Assembly: GCA_945947915.1 (NCBI GenBank)
Contig: CAMEZQ010000002.1
Location: 1 to 64,000 of the forward strand
Direction of reading: 5' to 3'
Source of the DNA: an uncultured Clostridia bacterium
Lineage (GTDB): Bacteria > Bacillota > Clostridia > Oscillospirales > Butyricicoccaceae
Length of the DNA stretch: 64,000 nt
In this document: piece by piece, positions 40,136-49,612 of the stretch
Numbering within the stretch: position 1 is the first letter of the stretch
Layout of the letters: every line of letters starts with the position of its first letter
Notes under the pieces: generated by a model
Seen by the model: the letters and a program-made list of their open reading frames with translations, nothing else
What the model was told of the DNA's origin: nothing
The model's database searches: none
Program-made: the position numbers and the translations under genes

Positions 40136-42727
40136 TTATTTCAGTCTGGCGGTCAGTTCGCCGTCCTGGGCGTCGATGCAGATGACGGCGCCGGGGGCGG
40201 GATCCTCGCGGATGATCAGACGGGCGGCCAGTGTTTCCACATGGTGCTGAATATAGCGCTTGAGGGGACGGGCGCCGAAGATGGGGTCGTAGCCGCCATC
40301 GATGATCTGGGCCTTGGCGGCGTCGGTCACCTCGATGGACAGCTGCTTTTCCTCCAGACGGCGGCGCAGTGAATCCAGCATCAGATCGACAATGGCCGAG
40401 ATCTGGCTCTTGCTCAGCGGCGTATAGAAGACGGTCTCGTCGATGCGGTTGAGGAATTCCGGACGGAACTGCTGCCGCAGCAGCGCCGTGACCGTATCCT
40501 TGGTCTTGTCGCTGAGCACCCCTTCGCCGGCCTCTTCCAGAATATACTGGGAGCCCAGGTTGGAGGTCATGATGATGATGGTGTTCTTGAAATCCACCGT
40601 GCGGCCCTGGCTGTCGGTGATGCGGCCGTCGTCCAGCACCTGCAGCAGGATGTTGAAGACATCGGGGTGGGCCTTTTCGATCTCATCAAACAGCACCACC
40701 GAATAGGGCTTGCGGCGCACGGCCTCGGTCAGCTGGCCGCCTTCCTCATAGCCCACATATCCCGGAGGCGCGCCGATCAGACGGGATACGGCGAATTTCT
40801 CCATATATTCGCTCATATCGATGCGCACCATGCTGTTTTCGTCATCAAAGAGGGCCTGGGCCAGCGTCTTGGCCAGCTCGGTCTTGCCGACGCCGGTGGG
40901 GCCGAGGAACAGGAAAGAACCGATGGGCCGGTTGGGGTCCTGGATGCCGGCGCGGGAGCGCAGGATGGCGTCGCAGACCTTGGTGACGGCCTCGTCCTGC
41001 CCGATGACCCGGCGGTGCAGGATCTCCTCCAGATGGAGCAGCTTCTCGCGCTCGCCCTCCATCAGCTTGGAGACCGGGATGCCGGTCCAGCGGCCGATGA
41101 TGCGGGCGATCTCCTCCTCGCCCACCGTGTCGCGCAGCAGGCTGCCGCCCTTGGCGCTGACCTCCTCGGCGGCCTGCAGCTGCTTCTGCAGCTCCGGCAG
41201 GCGGCCGTATTTCAGTTCGGCGGCCTTGTTGAGGTCGTATTCGTTCTCGGCACGCTCGATCTGGGCGTTGACATGCTCGATCTCGGCGCGCAGCTCCCGG
41301 ACCTTGACGATGGCCTGTTTTTCGTTATCCCAACGGGCCTTCATCTCGCCGAACTGCTCCCGCTGCTGGGCCAGCTCTTTCTGCACTTCCTCCAGACGGG
41401 CCTGAGACAACTTATCTGTCTCCTTCTTGAGGGCGGCCTCGGCGATCTCGTTCTGCATGATCTTTCTGGAGATCTCATCCAGCTCGGCCGGCATGGAATC
41501 GATCTCGGTGCGGATCATGGCGCAGGCTTCGTCCACCAGATCGATGGCCTTGTCGGGCAGGAAACGGTCGGAGATATAGCGGTTGGACAGGGTAGCCGCG
41601 GCGATGAGGGCGCTGTCGTGGATCTTGACGCCGTGGAAGACCTCATAGCGTTCCTTCAGACCGCGCAGAATGGAAATGGTGTCCTCCACCGTCGGCTCAT
41701 CAACGGTGACCGGCTGGAACCGGCGCTCCAGCGCCGCGTCTTTTTCGATATATTTCCGGTATTCATCCAGCGTGGTGGCGCCGATGCAGTGCAGCTCGCC
41801 CCGGGCCAGCATGGGCTTGAGCAGATTGCCGGCGTCCATGGAGCCCTCGGTCTTGCCGGCACCGACGATGGTGTGCAGCTCGTCGATGAACAGAATGATC
41901 TTGCCCTCACTGCTCTTGACGGCGTTGAGCACCGCCTTGAGGCGCTCTTCAAACTCGCCGCGGTATTTTGCGCCGGCGATGAGGGCGCCCATATCCAGCG
42001 AGAAGATCTGCCGGTCGCGCAGGCCGGCCGGCACGTCGCCCTTGACGATACGCTGGGCCAGGCCTTCGGCGATGGCCGTCTTGCCGACGCCCGGCTCACC
42101 GATCAGGCAGGGGTTGTTTTTGGTCTTTCTCGAAAGGATACGGATGACCGAACGGATCTCGCTGTCGCGGCCAATGACCGGATCCAGCTTCTGCTCCCGG
42201 GCCATTTCCACCAAGTCACGGCCGTATTTTTTCAGAACGTCATAAGTGCCTTCGGGATTGTCGCCGGTCACGCGGGCGTTGCCGCGGACATCCTTGAGGG
42301 CCACGAGAAAGTTCTGGCTGGTGATGCCGTATTTTTTCAGAATATCCCGCGTAGCGTCTTCGGCCTTCTCGATCAGGCCAAGAAATACATGCTCCACCGA
42401 AACATATTCGTCGGACATGCGCTGGGCCTGCGCCTCCGCCTCGGTCAGGGCACGGTCGGCGCCCTGCGAAATATAGACCTTATCCATCTCCCGGGCGCCG
42501 CCCGAGACCTTGGGCAGCTTGTCGACGGCGGCCTGGGCATCACGCGCCACGGCCTGGTCGTCGACGCCCATCTTGCGCAGCAGCTGGGCAATGAGGCTGC
42601 TGTCGTATCCCAGCAGCGCGCAGAGCAGATGCTCCTGTTCGATCTGGGGATTGCCGTTCTGGCTGGCCGTCGTCTGGGCCAGGCGAATGACTTCGATGGT
42701 TTTTTCCGTTAATTTATTGGTGTTCAT
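40136..42727 (-). CDS. clpB: ATP-dependent disaggregase ClpB
   Basis: 863 aa, full length. The order is an N-terminal Clp repeat domain (1-145), AAA-1 with Walker A GEPGVGKT near 206-213, a long coiled-coil middle domain (about 400-530) typical of ClpB and absent in ClpA, AAA-2 with GPTGVGKT near 606, and a C-terminal D2-small domain. It rescues aggregated proteins with DnaK. ATG 42727 has GAGGAGG upstream. No CIRCE or CtsR-type heptads are visible. The gene is cotranscribed with a ribbon-helix-helix protein 12 bases upstream, which may control it. Confidence 0.96.
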   Translation of the reverse strand: MNTNKLTEKTIEVIRLAQTTASQNGNPQIEQEHLLCALLGYDSSLIAQLLRKMGVDDQAVARDAQAAVDKLPKVSGGAREMDKVYISQGADRALTEAEAQAQRMSDEYVSVEHVFLGLIEKAEDATRDILKKYGITSQNFLVALKDVRGNARVTGDNPEGTYDVLKKYGRDLVEMAREQKLDPVIGRDSEIRSVIRILSRKTKNNPCLIGEPGVGKTAIAEGLAQRIVKGDVPAGLRDRQIFSLDMGALIAGAKYRGEFEERLKAVLNAVKSSEGKIILFIDELHTIVGAGKTEGSMDAGNLLKPMLARGELHCIGATTLDEYRKYIEKDAALERRFQPVTVDEPTVEDTISILRGLKERYEVFHGVKIHDSALIAAATLSNRYISDRFLPDKAIDLVDEACAMIRTEIDSMPAELDEISRKIMQNEIAEAALKKETDKLSQARLEEVQKELAQQREQFGEMKARWDNEKQAIVKVRELRAEIEHVNAQIERAENEYDLNKAAELKYGRLPELQKQLQAAEEVSAKGGSLLRDTVGEEEIARIIGRWTGIPVSKLMEGEREKLLHLEEILHRRVIGQDEAVTKVCDAILRSRAGIQDPNRPIGSFLFLGPTGVGKTELAKTLAQALFDDENSMVRIDMSEYMEKFAVSRLIGAPPGYVGYEEGGQLTEAVRRKPYSVVLFDEIEKAHPDVFNILLQVLDDGRITDSQGRTVDFKNTIIIMTSNLGSQYILEEAGEGVLSDKTKDTVTALLRQQFRPEFLNRIDETVFYTPLSKSQISAIVDLMLDSLRRRLEEKQLSIEVTDAAKAQIIDGGYDPIFGARPLKRYIQHHVETLAARLIIREDPAPGAVICIDAQDGELTARLK

Positions 42728-42739
42728 ACAGACTCCTCC

Positions 42740-43384
42740 TCACATAAGAAGCAGATGGTTATTCATATAATCTTCATAGGTCTGGGCGATCTTCCGGGTG
42801 GGGTCGCTGTCCGCCGGCAGCGCGGCAAAATAAAGCTTCATGCATTTGTCCAGCGTTTCGACGTAATCAATAATGGCCTGCCCCAGGGCTTCGCCCGTCT
42901 GCGGCGTTTCCGGCCGGCGCAGGGTGCGGCTGTAGCGGCCGGCGCCGATGCTGCAGGGCGGCTCAAAGGCCAGAAAGCTGCGCTCCACCGCGGCCCACAG
43001 GGTGAAAAAGCCGTTCATGCAGTCGATCAGATCCCGGCTCTGGGTGCGCATGGTCACCCGCAGCTCGCCCAGGGCGTCGCTGTTTTTATACAGCTCCACG
43101 CTGTATTTGACGGTGGGGTTGTATTTATAGCGAAGGGCGCTTTTGAGGGCCAGGTGGGTATCGGAGGGCTGCAGCATGACCTGCAGCTGGTCCATGCTGT
43201 CCACCAGCTCGACGGCCTTGGAAAAAATATCGCTCAGCCGCTTTTCCGGCGTGGTGTAAGAAACATATTGGGCCAGGATCTGGTTGATCATGTTGGAACG
43301 GCTGGTGCCTTCCCGATAGGCCAGACGGTCGATCTCTGCCACAACATCATCGGAAAGTACGATGCTGTAAACGCTCTTGTTCAT
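42740..43384 (-). CDS. Ribbon-helix-helix (CopG-type) regulator-like protein
   Basis: 214 aa. Residues 1-45 are a typical RHH fold: a beta strand SVYSIVLSDDVVAEIDRLA, then SRSNMINQILAQYV. Residues 50-214 are a helical domain I cannot assign. RHH proteins bind DNA as dimers and often autoregulate. The gene leads the clpB operon with a strong promoter (43412-43439) flanked by an AT-rich palindrome, so control of clpB is a reasonable inference, though unproven. Confidence 0.78.
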   Translation of the reverse strand: MNKSVYSIVLSDDVVAEIDRLAYREGTSRSNMINQILAQYVSYTTPEKRLSDIFSKAVELVDSMDQLQVMLQPSDTHLALKSALRYKYNPTVKYSVELYKNSDALGELRVTMRTQSRDLIDCMNGFFTLWAAVERSFLAFEPPCSIGAGRYSRTLRRPETPQTGEALGQAIIDYVETLDKCMKLYFAALPADSDPTRKIAQTYEDYMNNHLLLM

Positions 43385-43411
43385 AGTCTTCCCTCTTTTC
43401 TCTTGGCTTAT

Positions 43412-43439
43412 ATTGTACCACGCAGAAATAATTTGTCAA
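43412..43439 (-). promoter_or_regulatory. Promoter of the RHH-clpB operon
   Basis: Minus strand TTGACA (43434-43439), a 16-base spacer and TACAAT (43412-43417) with TGG. AATTATATAATT, a perfect palindrome, abuts the -35 at 43443-43454 and is a candidate operator. Confidence 0.82.
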
Positions 43440-43530
43440 GCGAATTATATAATTTAAAATACAAATTATCAATTTGTTCACAAAATTCAGAACACAGAAA
43501 AAGCCCGGATGCAGCGGATGAGAAACAGGT

Positions 43531-43567
43531 AAAAAATAAGCCCCAAAGGCATCTGCCTTTGGGGCTT
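43531..43567 (-). terminator. Terminator of the tRNA pair
   Basis: A 14-bp near-perfect inverted repeat (AAGCCCCAAAGGCA) followed by T6 on the minus strand, immediately after the tRNA-Ser CCA. Confidence 0.88.
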
Positions 43568-43568
43568 G

Positions 43569-43660
43569 TGGCGGAGCAGGAGGGATTCGAACCCTCGAGC
43601 CGCTCATCACGGCTACACGATTTCCAATCGTGCTCGTTATGGCCTCTTCGATACTGCTCC
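43569..43660 (-). tRNA. tRNA-Ser (anticodon GGA)
   Basis: Class II tRNA on the minus strand: acceptor GGAGCAG/CTGCTCC, discriminator G, encoded CCA, and a long variable arm. The anticodon stem CACGA/TCGTG encloses loop TTGGAAA with anticodon GGA. The T arm contains GGTTCGAATCC. Confidence 0.95.
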
Positions 43661-43693
43661 ATAACTGATATATGATAAAGATGATAGAAGGCT

Positions 43694-43770
43694 TGGTGGG
43701 CCCTCAGGGACTCGAACCCGGGACCGTCCGGTTATGAGCCGGATGCTCTAACCAACTGAGCTAAGGGCCC
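43694..43770 (-). tRNA. tRNA with CAU anticodon (elongator Met or Ile2)
   Basis: A 77-base minus-strand cloverleaf with encoded CCA, acceptor GGGCCCT and its pair, D arm TAGCTCAGTTGGTTAGAGC, anticodon loop CTCATAA with CAT, and T arm GGTTCGAGTCC. The loop sequence fits either elongator methionine tRNA or the isoleucine tRNA that needs lysidine at C34. It is not an initiator, since the acceptor starts with a G-C pair. Transcribed upstream of tRNA-Ser. Confidence 0.93.
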
Positions 43771-43802
43771 GTGTGATATACCGCTTAATCACGGCAGAAG
43801 TT

Positions 43803-43831
43803 ATTATACCGCAGCTCTGCGAAAAATGCAA
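43803..43831 (-). promoter_or_regulatory. Promoter of the tRNA pair
   Basis: Minus strand TTGCAT (43826-43831), a 17-base spacer and TATAAT (43803-43808). Confidence 0.85.
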
Positions 43832-43869
43832 GCATAATTTTCAAAAGAATACGAATTTTTTCCGGTGCG

Positions 43870-43969
43870 CCGGAACGGCAAAAAAAGAAGCCGTTCCGGG
43901 ATAAAATAGAGGATGTGCCGTAAGGCCGGGATATTCTCCGGCACATGCCGGAGAATATCAAAGGCCTTT
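43870..43969 (-). terminator. Two hairpins after gap, probable termination/processing region
   Basis: First after the gap stop is a long hairpin at 43922-43969 (GATATTCTCCGGC with its complement, extended by AAGGCC/GGCCTT), with no T tract. Then CCGGAACGGC/GCCGTTCCGG (43870-43899) carries a T7 run in its loop. This is an unusual layout for a simple terminator. Confidence 0.45.
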
Positions 43970-43984
43970 GCCTGTTGTTGTCGC

Positions 43985-45049
<1,065 letters not shown>

Positions 45050-45065
45050 TTACTCGCACAATTTT

Positions 45066-45094
45066 ATTATAAGCGAAATGAATATTTAAAACAA
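45066..45094 (-). promoter_or_regulatory. Promoter of gap
   Basis: Minus strand TTGTTT (45089-45094), a 17-base spacer and TATAAT (45066-45071), within a very AT-rich stretch. Confidence 0.8.
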
Positions 45095-45130
45095 GTAAAG
45101 AAACGGAAAAACAGAAAAAAGAAAAATAAT

Positions 45131-45159
45131 TTGTCATCCAGTCGGTTTTCGTTTACAAT
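45131..45159 (+). promoter_or_regulatory. Promoter of the degenerate kinase gene
   Basis: TTGTCA (45131-45136), a 17-base spacer and TACAAT (45154-45159), divergent from gap. Confidence 0.8.
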
Positions 45160-45219
45160 AGAATTGATTTGTCCCGCCGGTCCGCCGGCAAAGAAACAAA
45201 TGGTTAGCAGGTGAATATA

Positions 45220-46287
45220 TTGTCCGAACTCAACCTTCTTTCTGCCCTTTCTCCGGAAGAATTCTATATTGTCGCCTCCCGCAGCGGCCGGGTGCTGCAC
45301 GTTTCCCCTTCCCTGGCCGCGGCTTTGGGCGCCGACCTGGTGGGCCGCAATCTGAACGACGTGATGGAAGACCGCGTCGTGTCCGATCTGATCCTGCACG
45401 TATCGGCGGAAAACGTGTACCGCTTCGACTGTGTGCTCGGCGGCCGGGCCTACGACTGCGGCAGCCGCCTTTCGGAAAGCGGCAGCATGGTGCTGGTCTT
45501 CAGCCCGGTGTCGGCCGATGACCCCGGCAGCAGCAGCCTGGAGCTGGTGCGCTATCTCAGCCGGGAGATCAACAGCAATCTGGAGAGCATGAACATCGCC
45601 CTGCACACCCTGACCCAGACCGCAGATCCTGCCCAGTCCCTGGCCATGCTGACCCGCGGCATCCTCAATCTGAGCCGCATCTCCAAAAACGTGGCCGCCA
45701 AAGCCGATTTTGAACAGGGCTGCCTGCTCCTCGATCCGCGCAGCGGCGACCTGGCCGGAGATATCCGGGATATCTGCCGCCGCGCCCGGCAGATGTGCGC
45801 CGGTTTCGCCGACCTGCAGCTGGATGAAGGCGGGACCGAAGCGGCGCCCGCCGTCTACGACCGCACGGCCGTCCAGCGCATCCTGCTCAATCTGATCGCC
45901 TTTCACCTGGACGTCAGCGTCTGCAAAAAGCCCGGCCTGCATATCCGCGTCGAACGCGCACCGGAGGAGATGACCGTCACGATGCAGCTCCGGGGCAGCC
46001 GGCAGCCCGACCGGATGCCGCTGGAGGCCCCCTGCGGCGAGACCATTCCGGGGCAGGGCATCGAACTGGAGATCGCCGCGATGCTCACCCGCAAGCTGGG
46101 CGGTACGCTCATCACCACCGGCCGGGAAGACGGCGGCCGTGCCTGCCGGCTGTCGCTGCCCATCACCCAGGACAGCCAGGGCACCTTTTCCAGCACCCGC
46201 ATCGAATGGTACGGCGGCCTCGATATCGTCGAGGTCGAGCTGTCCGGCGTCCTGCCTTCCGAAGCCTACCGCAAGCCGCGGACATAA
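45220..46287 (+). CDS. Degenerate sensor-histidine-kinase-like protein
   Basis: 355 aa from TTG 45220, which has AGGTGA 6 bases upstream; GTG 45211 in the same frame has no good site. Residues about 8-100 look like a PAS-type sensor ([32 protein letters not shown]). Next comes a dimerisation-helix-like region with SREINSNLESM where kinases have SHELRTPL, so the phosphoacceptor His is replaced by Arg. A GHKL-like domain follows, with a weak N-box (LLNLIAFHLD) and PGQGIELEIAAML in place of GTGLGLSI. It may bind a ligand or a partner without autophosphorylating. No response regulator is adjacent. Confidence 0.7.
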   Translation: MSELNLLSALSPEEFYIVASRSGRVLHVSPSLAAALGADLVGRNLNDVMEDRVVSDLILHVSAENVYRFDCVLGGRAYDCGSRLSESGSMVLVFSPVSADDPGSSSLELVRYLSREINSNLESMNIALHTLTQTADPAQSLAMLTRGILNLSRISKNVAAKADFEQGCLLLDPRSGDLAGDIRDICRRARQMCAGFADLQLDEGGTEAAPAVYDRTAVQRILLNLIAFHLDVSVCKKPGLHIRVERAPEEMTVTMQLRGSRQPDRMPLEAPCGETIPGQGIELEIAAMLTRKLGGTLITTGREDGGRACRLSLPITQDSQGTFSSTRIEWYGGLDIVEVELSGVLPSEAYRKPRT

Positions 46288-46329
46288 CCGCTCCGCCGCC
46301 GGCATAAGCTTTTCCCGGAGGTGATGGCT

Positions 46330-46731
46330 TTGCCGCAACAGAAAAACGACACCCGCAGGCAGGTCCGCTGTGTCCAGGCCCAGATCGCCGCCGTGCTGGC
46401 CACCATGGTGGGCAGCGCTCTGGTGCTGGTCTCCCTGCAGGGCTCCATCGACCGTCTGCTGGACCGTTTTCCCAATAAAGATTACAGCTATCTTGACATA
46501 CTCTCCCGCATCAGCGGCCTGATTTTTCTGGCCACGGCCGTCTTCTATTTTACAGATACCTGGCGGCAGTGCCGGGAAAGCCCCGAGCAGCGCAGCCTGC
46601 GGATCCTGCTGGCCGCCAACCTGCTGGCGCTGGCCGTGGCCGCCGTCAAGCTGGGCATGATCTTTCAGGCCCCCTCCGGCACGGGCCGGGCGGAAGCCGA
46701 AGAAGAAGACCTGGCGGCGGAGCTGCTCTGA
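46330..46731 (+). CDS. Small membrane protein, unknown
   Basis: 133 aa from TTG 46330, with a perfect GGAGGTGAT 8 bases upstream (GTG 46321 and ATG 46324 lie inside that site). Three helices are predicted: about 17-38, 59-76 and 88-112. The N-terminus is charged and the C-terminal 17 residues very acidic (AEAEEEDLAAELL). I recognise no family. It follows the degenerate kinase by 42 bases and may be cotranscribed; the stop is 7 bases from the convergent gene. Confidence 0.65.
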   Translation: MPQQKNDTRRQVRCVQAQIAAVLATMVGSALVLVSLQGSIDRLLDRFPNKDYSYLDILSRISGLIFLATAVFYFTDTWRQCRESPEQRSLRILLAANLLALAVAAVKLGMIFQAPSGTGRAEAEEEDLAAELL

Positions 46732-46738
46732 CGGACGT

Positions 46739-47029
46739 TCAGCCGGCAGAAGGCCCGCCGCTGCCGCCCTTCAGCGCCGTGACGGCCGCTTCCAGAGCGG
46801 CCAGACGCTGTTCCAGTGCCGCCGCCTGCGCGGCGCTCTCCCGCGTCTGCCGCCGGTTGTCCAGCAACTGCTGCTGGGTGGCGTCGGTGATCATGACCTG
46901 TGCGATGAGCATGAGAAAATTGCCCAGCGAGTTCTGCTGGTCGGCATCCAGTCCGCCCAGAAAGGCAAACCCCAGCACGGTACCCAGCGCCGACATAAGT
47001 TCCGAAGGCATATTGAAGAAAAAAGACAG
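46739..47029 (-). CDS. Small hydrophobic/coiled-coil protein, unknown
   Basis: 96 aa if it starts at CTG 47029, which lies 6 bases after AGGGGGG; the first ATG is 47011 (90 aa) and has no ribosome site. The first 45 residues are amphipathic-hydrophobic (MPSELMSALGTVLGFAFLGGL, NSLGNFLMLIAQVMI). The rest is a coiled-coil-like Gln/Ala/Leu helix ending in GGSGG. The DADQQNSLGNF segment recalls small Clostridia proteins of unknown function. It has its own promoter and is convergent with the preceding gene. Confidence 0.6.
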   Translation of the reverse strand: MSFFFNMPSELMSALGTVLGFAFLGGLDADQQNSLGNFLMLIAQVMITDATQQQLLDNRRQTRESAAQAAALEQRLAALEAAVTALKGGSGGPSAG

Positions 47030-47047
47030 GATGATCCCCCCTGGTGC

Positions 47048-47076
47048 AGTATATGCGTCGGGAAAAGATCTGGAAA
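47048..47076 (-). promoter_or_regulatory. Promoter of the small coiled-coil gene
   Basis: Minus strand TTTCCA (47071-47076), a 17-base spacer and TATACT (47048-47053). It ends 4 bases before the ribosome site of the divergent gene at 47091. Confidence 0.6.
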
Positions 47077-47090
47077 ACAGGAGGTCCCTC

Positions 47091-48284
47091 TTGAAAATAC
47101 AGTCCTCGCTCCGCCATCTGGCCGGCCTGCTGGTCCTGCTGCTCCTGCTCCCGGCCCTGGCCGGCAGCAGCCCCATCCAGGCGAAAAACGACCTGGTCTA
47201 TCTGTTTATCAATGACACACTCATCAAAAGCATGACCAGCAGCAACATGCCCATCCGCATCAACAACAGCATGTATATCTCCTACCGGTATCTGGTGCGC
47301 ATCAAGCCCATCAAATATTTCTACGACGAAGATATGCGCATCCTGAAAGTCTATACCGCCGACAGCTCGCTGATCTTTGACGTGGGCAACAGCATTACAT
47401 ACGACCAGGACGGCAAGATCTATTCCTATCTGGCCGAGATCCGCGGCGGCGTGCTTTATGTGCCCATCGAGTTTATCTGCCGCATTTTCGGCGCCGTCTA
47501 CAGCCAGTATTCCAGCGAATACGGCCCGGTCATCCGCATCAACAGCATCATGTCCTCCTACAGCGATACCGAGCTGACGGCGGCCAACCGGGAAGCCATG
47601 AAAGCCCTGTACGACGAATATTATCCGGCTGCCGAGCAAACGGCGCCGGTGCAGCCCGATCCGCCCGACGTCACGCCGGAGCCCGATCCGGCGCCGGACG
47701 AGCCCGGGCCGGTCCGCCGCCGTACGGTCTATCCCATGATCTGCGGCCCCATCAACGCCAATACCCAGACCATTCTGTCGGCACTGGAGACCTACGGCTG
47801 GCAGGCCTCCTTCTTCCTTTCCGAAGAAGATCTTACAGCCCAGGGGGATCTGCTGCGCCGCATCGTCTGCGGCGGCCACAGCCTGGGCCTGTACGTTTCA
47901 GCTGCTGACCCGGTGGCCCAGGCCGACGCCCTCAACGAGCTGCTTTCCTCCATGGTCCTGCGCAAATCCCGTCTGGTCTGCATCCGGGAGGGCAGCCGCG
48001 CCCTTTCGGCCGCCCAGAAGCAGGCCCTGCATGACGCCGGCTACCGCATCTGGGATGGCAGCCTCGATCCGGGCAGCGCCGCGAAAAGCGGCGATACAGT
48101 GGCCGCCAACGGCCGTAATCTGCTGCAGAACGCCGGCAGCACCTCCAGCCTGCTGCTCTGCTCCACCGAGGGCAGCCGGGGCGCTGTTTATTCTCTGCTG
48201 CATTATATGCGGGACAACAGCTTTACCGTCGCGCCCATCGATGACTGGACCACGCCCATCAACGCCATTCAATATTACGGCTGA
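47091..48284 (+). CDS. Secreted protein: amine-oxidase-N-like domain plus degenerate polysaccharide deacetylase domain
   Basis: 397 aa from TTG 47091 (AGGAGG 6 bases upstream). Signal peptide about 1-31. Residues 50-155 resemble the copper amine oxidase N-terminal-like domain common in Clostridia (RINNSMYISYRYLVR, GGVLYVPIEFICRIFGA). A Pro/Asp/Glu linker (about 185-208) leads to a NodB-like fold at 213-395. Its TFDDGP metal motif is PMICGP (215-220), and the H-x-x-x-x-H site keeps only the first His (GHSLGL). It is therefore probably not an active deacetylase, perhaps a wall- or glycan-binding protein. Confidence 0.72.
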   Translation: MKIQSSLRHLAGLLVLLLLLPALAGSSPIQAKNDLVYLFINDTLIKSMTSSNMPIRINNSMYISYRYLVRIKPIKYFYDEDMRILKVYTADSSLIFDVGNSITYDQDGKIYSYLAEIRGGVLYVPIEFICRIFGAVYSQYSSEYGPVIRINSIMSSYSDTELTAANREAMKALYDEYYPAAEQTAPVQPDPPDVTPEPDPAPDEPGPVRRRTVYPMICGPINANTQTILSALETYGWQASFFLSEEDLTAQGDLLRRIVCGGHSLGLYVSAADPVAQADALNELLSSMVLRKSRLVCIREGSRALSAAQKQALHDAGYRIWDGSLDPGSAAKSGDTVAANGRNLLQNAGSTSSLLLCSTEGSRGAVYSLLHYMRDNSFTVAPIDDWTTPINAIQYYG

Positions 48285-48300
48285 TGGACCGGGGCCGAAG

Positions 48301-48329
48301 TTGAAACTGCCCGGCAAATGTGCTATAAT
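48301..48329 (+). promoter_or_regulatory. Promoter of the cytoplasmic cyclophilin
   Basis: TTGAAA (48301-48306), a 17-base spacer and TATAAT (48324-48329) with the extended TGC: the strongest promoter in the window. Confidence 0.88.
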
Positions 48330-48391
48330 AACCAAAATATCGTTTTCTGCGCATTCTGAAAAAGAAAACCACAATAAGGAGAAACACCAAT

Positions 48392-48868
48392 ATGGCAAAG
48401 ACAAATATCATCAAGGCCGTCATTAAAATGCAGAACGGCGAAAATATCAATCTGGAGCTTTATCCCGACATCGCCCCCATCACGGTCGAGAACTTCGTCA
48501 AGCTGGCCAACCAGGGCTTCTATAACGGCGTGACCTTCCACCGCGTTGTTCCCGGCTTCGTCATTCAGGGCGGCGACCCCACCGGCACCGGCACCGGCGG
48601 CCCCGGCTGGCGCATCAAGGGCGAGTTTGCGTCCAACGGCGTCAAGAACGACCTCAAGCACACCAGAGGCGTCCTGTCCATGGCCCGCACCCAGGATCCC
48701 AACTCGGCCGGCAGCCAGTTCTTCATCATGCTGGACACCCATCCCCATCTGGACGGCGAATACGCCGCCTTCGGCAAGGTCACTTCGGGCATGGAGGTCG
48801 TCGACAAGATCGTGGAAGACAGCCAGAAGGGCGTCACCTCCACCATGCGCACCGTCAAGATCAAATAA
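48392..48868 (+). CDS. Cyclophilin-type peptidyl-prolyl cis-trans isomerase
   Basis: 158 aa, a bare cyclophilin domain without signal or anchor, so cytoplasmic. [15 protein letters not shown] carries the catalytic Arg, and SQFFI and AAFGKV complete the active site. It resembles the PpiB type of general folding helpers and contrasts with the membrane-anchored form at 6446. AAGGAGA precedes ATG 48392. The very strong promoter suggests high expression. Confidence 0.95.
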   Translation: MAKTNIIKAVIKMQNGENINLELYPDIAPITVENFVKLANQGFYNGVTFHRVVPGFVIQGGDPTGTGTGGPGWRIKGEFASNGVKNDLKHTRGVLSMARTQDPNSAGSQFFIMLDTHPHLDGEYAAFGKVTSGMEVVDKIVEDSQKGVTSTMRTVKIK

Positions 48869-48898
48869 GCCTGCCTGCGTATATATGCTCCCGTCAGA

Positions 48899-48942
48899 AA
48901 AGGCACAGCCGTTTATGCACACACGGCTGTGCCTTTCTTTTT
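48899..48942 (+). terminator. Terminator of the cyclophilin gene
   Basis: A 13-bp stem AAAGGCACAGCCG with its complement around a 12-base loop, then TTTCTTTTT. It also faces the end of the convergent MarR gene. Confidence 0.85.
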
Positions 48943-48958
48943 GCCGCGGCGGCGGCAG

Positions 48959-49423
48959 TTATTCTTCCTGTTCCAGACGCTTGCGGGCGTTGGGAAAGCC
49001 CGCGCGGCTTTCGGCCTTGGAGCGCTGATAGAGCTTTTCCATCGTTTCCAGAAAAGCCTCCCGTTCCGGCGCGCTGAGCGTTTCCAGCAGCCAATCGTAA
49101 AAGGCCGTCTCAATGGCCGTGCGGGAATGCTTGAGCGCTTCGGCTGCGGCCGTCGCGTAGAGATGCTGGCTGCGGCCATCCTCCGGATCGGGCCGGCGGC
49201 ACAAGAGCCCTTTGGCTTCCAGGCTGCGCACCCGGCGGGCGGCTGCCCCCTTGTCCATCTGCAGGTTCTCACAGATCTCCTTCTGCGTGATGCCCGGCCG
49301 ATGGCGAACCAGATGGAGCAGGTCCAGCTCTCCCGCGCCGACTCCCGTATCTTTCATGGTGCGGATGACCAGCTTTTCCGCCTCACGCGCGATCTTGGTC
49401 ATCTGCCGGTTGGTGTTTTCCAT
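48959..49423 (-). CDS. MarR family transcriptional regulator
   Basis: 154 aa from ATG 49423 (GAGGGA upstream). The winged helix is clear: GELDLLHLVRHRPGITQKEICENLQMDKGAAARRVRSLEAKGLL, then a basic wing DPEDGRSQ. Flanking helices form the dimer. MarR proteins are usually released from DNA by small ligands or oxidants. It is divergent from a nucleoside hydrolase with about 190 bases between, making that gene or itself the likely target. Confidence 0.92.
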   Translation of the reverse strand: MENTNRQMTKIAREAEKLVIRTMKDTGVGAGELDLLHLVRHRPGITQKEICENLQMDKGAAARRVRSLEAKGLLCRRPDPEDGRSQHLYATAAAEALKHSRTAIETAFYDWLLETLSAPEREAFLETMEKLYQRSKAESRAGFPNARKRLEQEE

Positions 49424-49469
49424 AAGATCCCTCGTTTCTTTCCGGGCGCCGGCAGATGCCGGCAAATTG

Positions 49470-49498
49470 ATGATACACCACCCGACCGTGAAAATCAA
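49470..49498 (-). promoter_or_regulatory. Promoter of marR-type gene
   Basis: Minus strand TTGATT (49493-49498), a 17-base spacer and TATCAT (49470-49475). Confidence 0.7.
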
Positions 49499-49500
49499 GC

Positions 49501-49540
49501 GGCGCTGCCCCTTGCGCCAGCAGCGCCTTTCGCGTACAAT
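49501..49540 (+). promoter_or_regulatory. Promoter of the nucleoside hydrolase, with overlapping inverted repeat
   Basis: TTGCGC (49512-49517), a 17-base spacer and TACAAT (49535-49540). GGCGCTG (from 49501) and CAGCGCC flank the -35, forming an imperfect inverted repeat. It is a candidate MarR operator between the two divergent promoters. Confidence 0.6.
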
Positions 49541-49612
49541 ATAGACAATCAGAACAAATGGCATGGGCGGCTCTGCAGCAAAGGCCGCGCCTGCCCTTCG
49601 GAGGTGCTGCTT

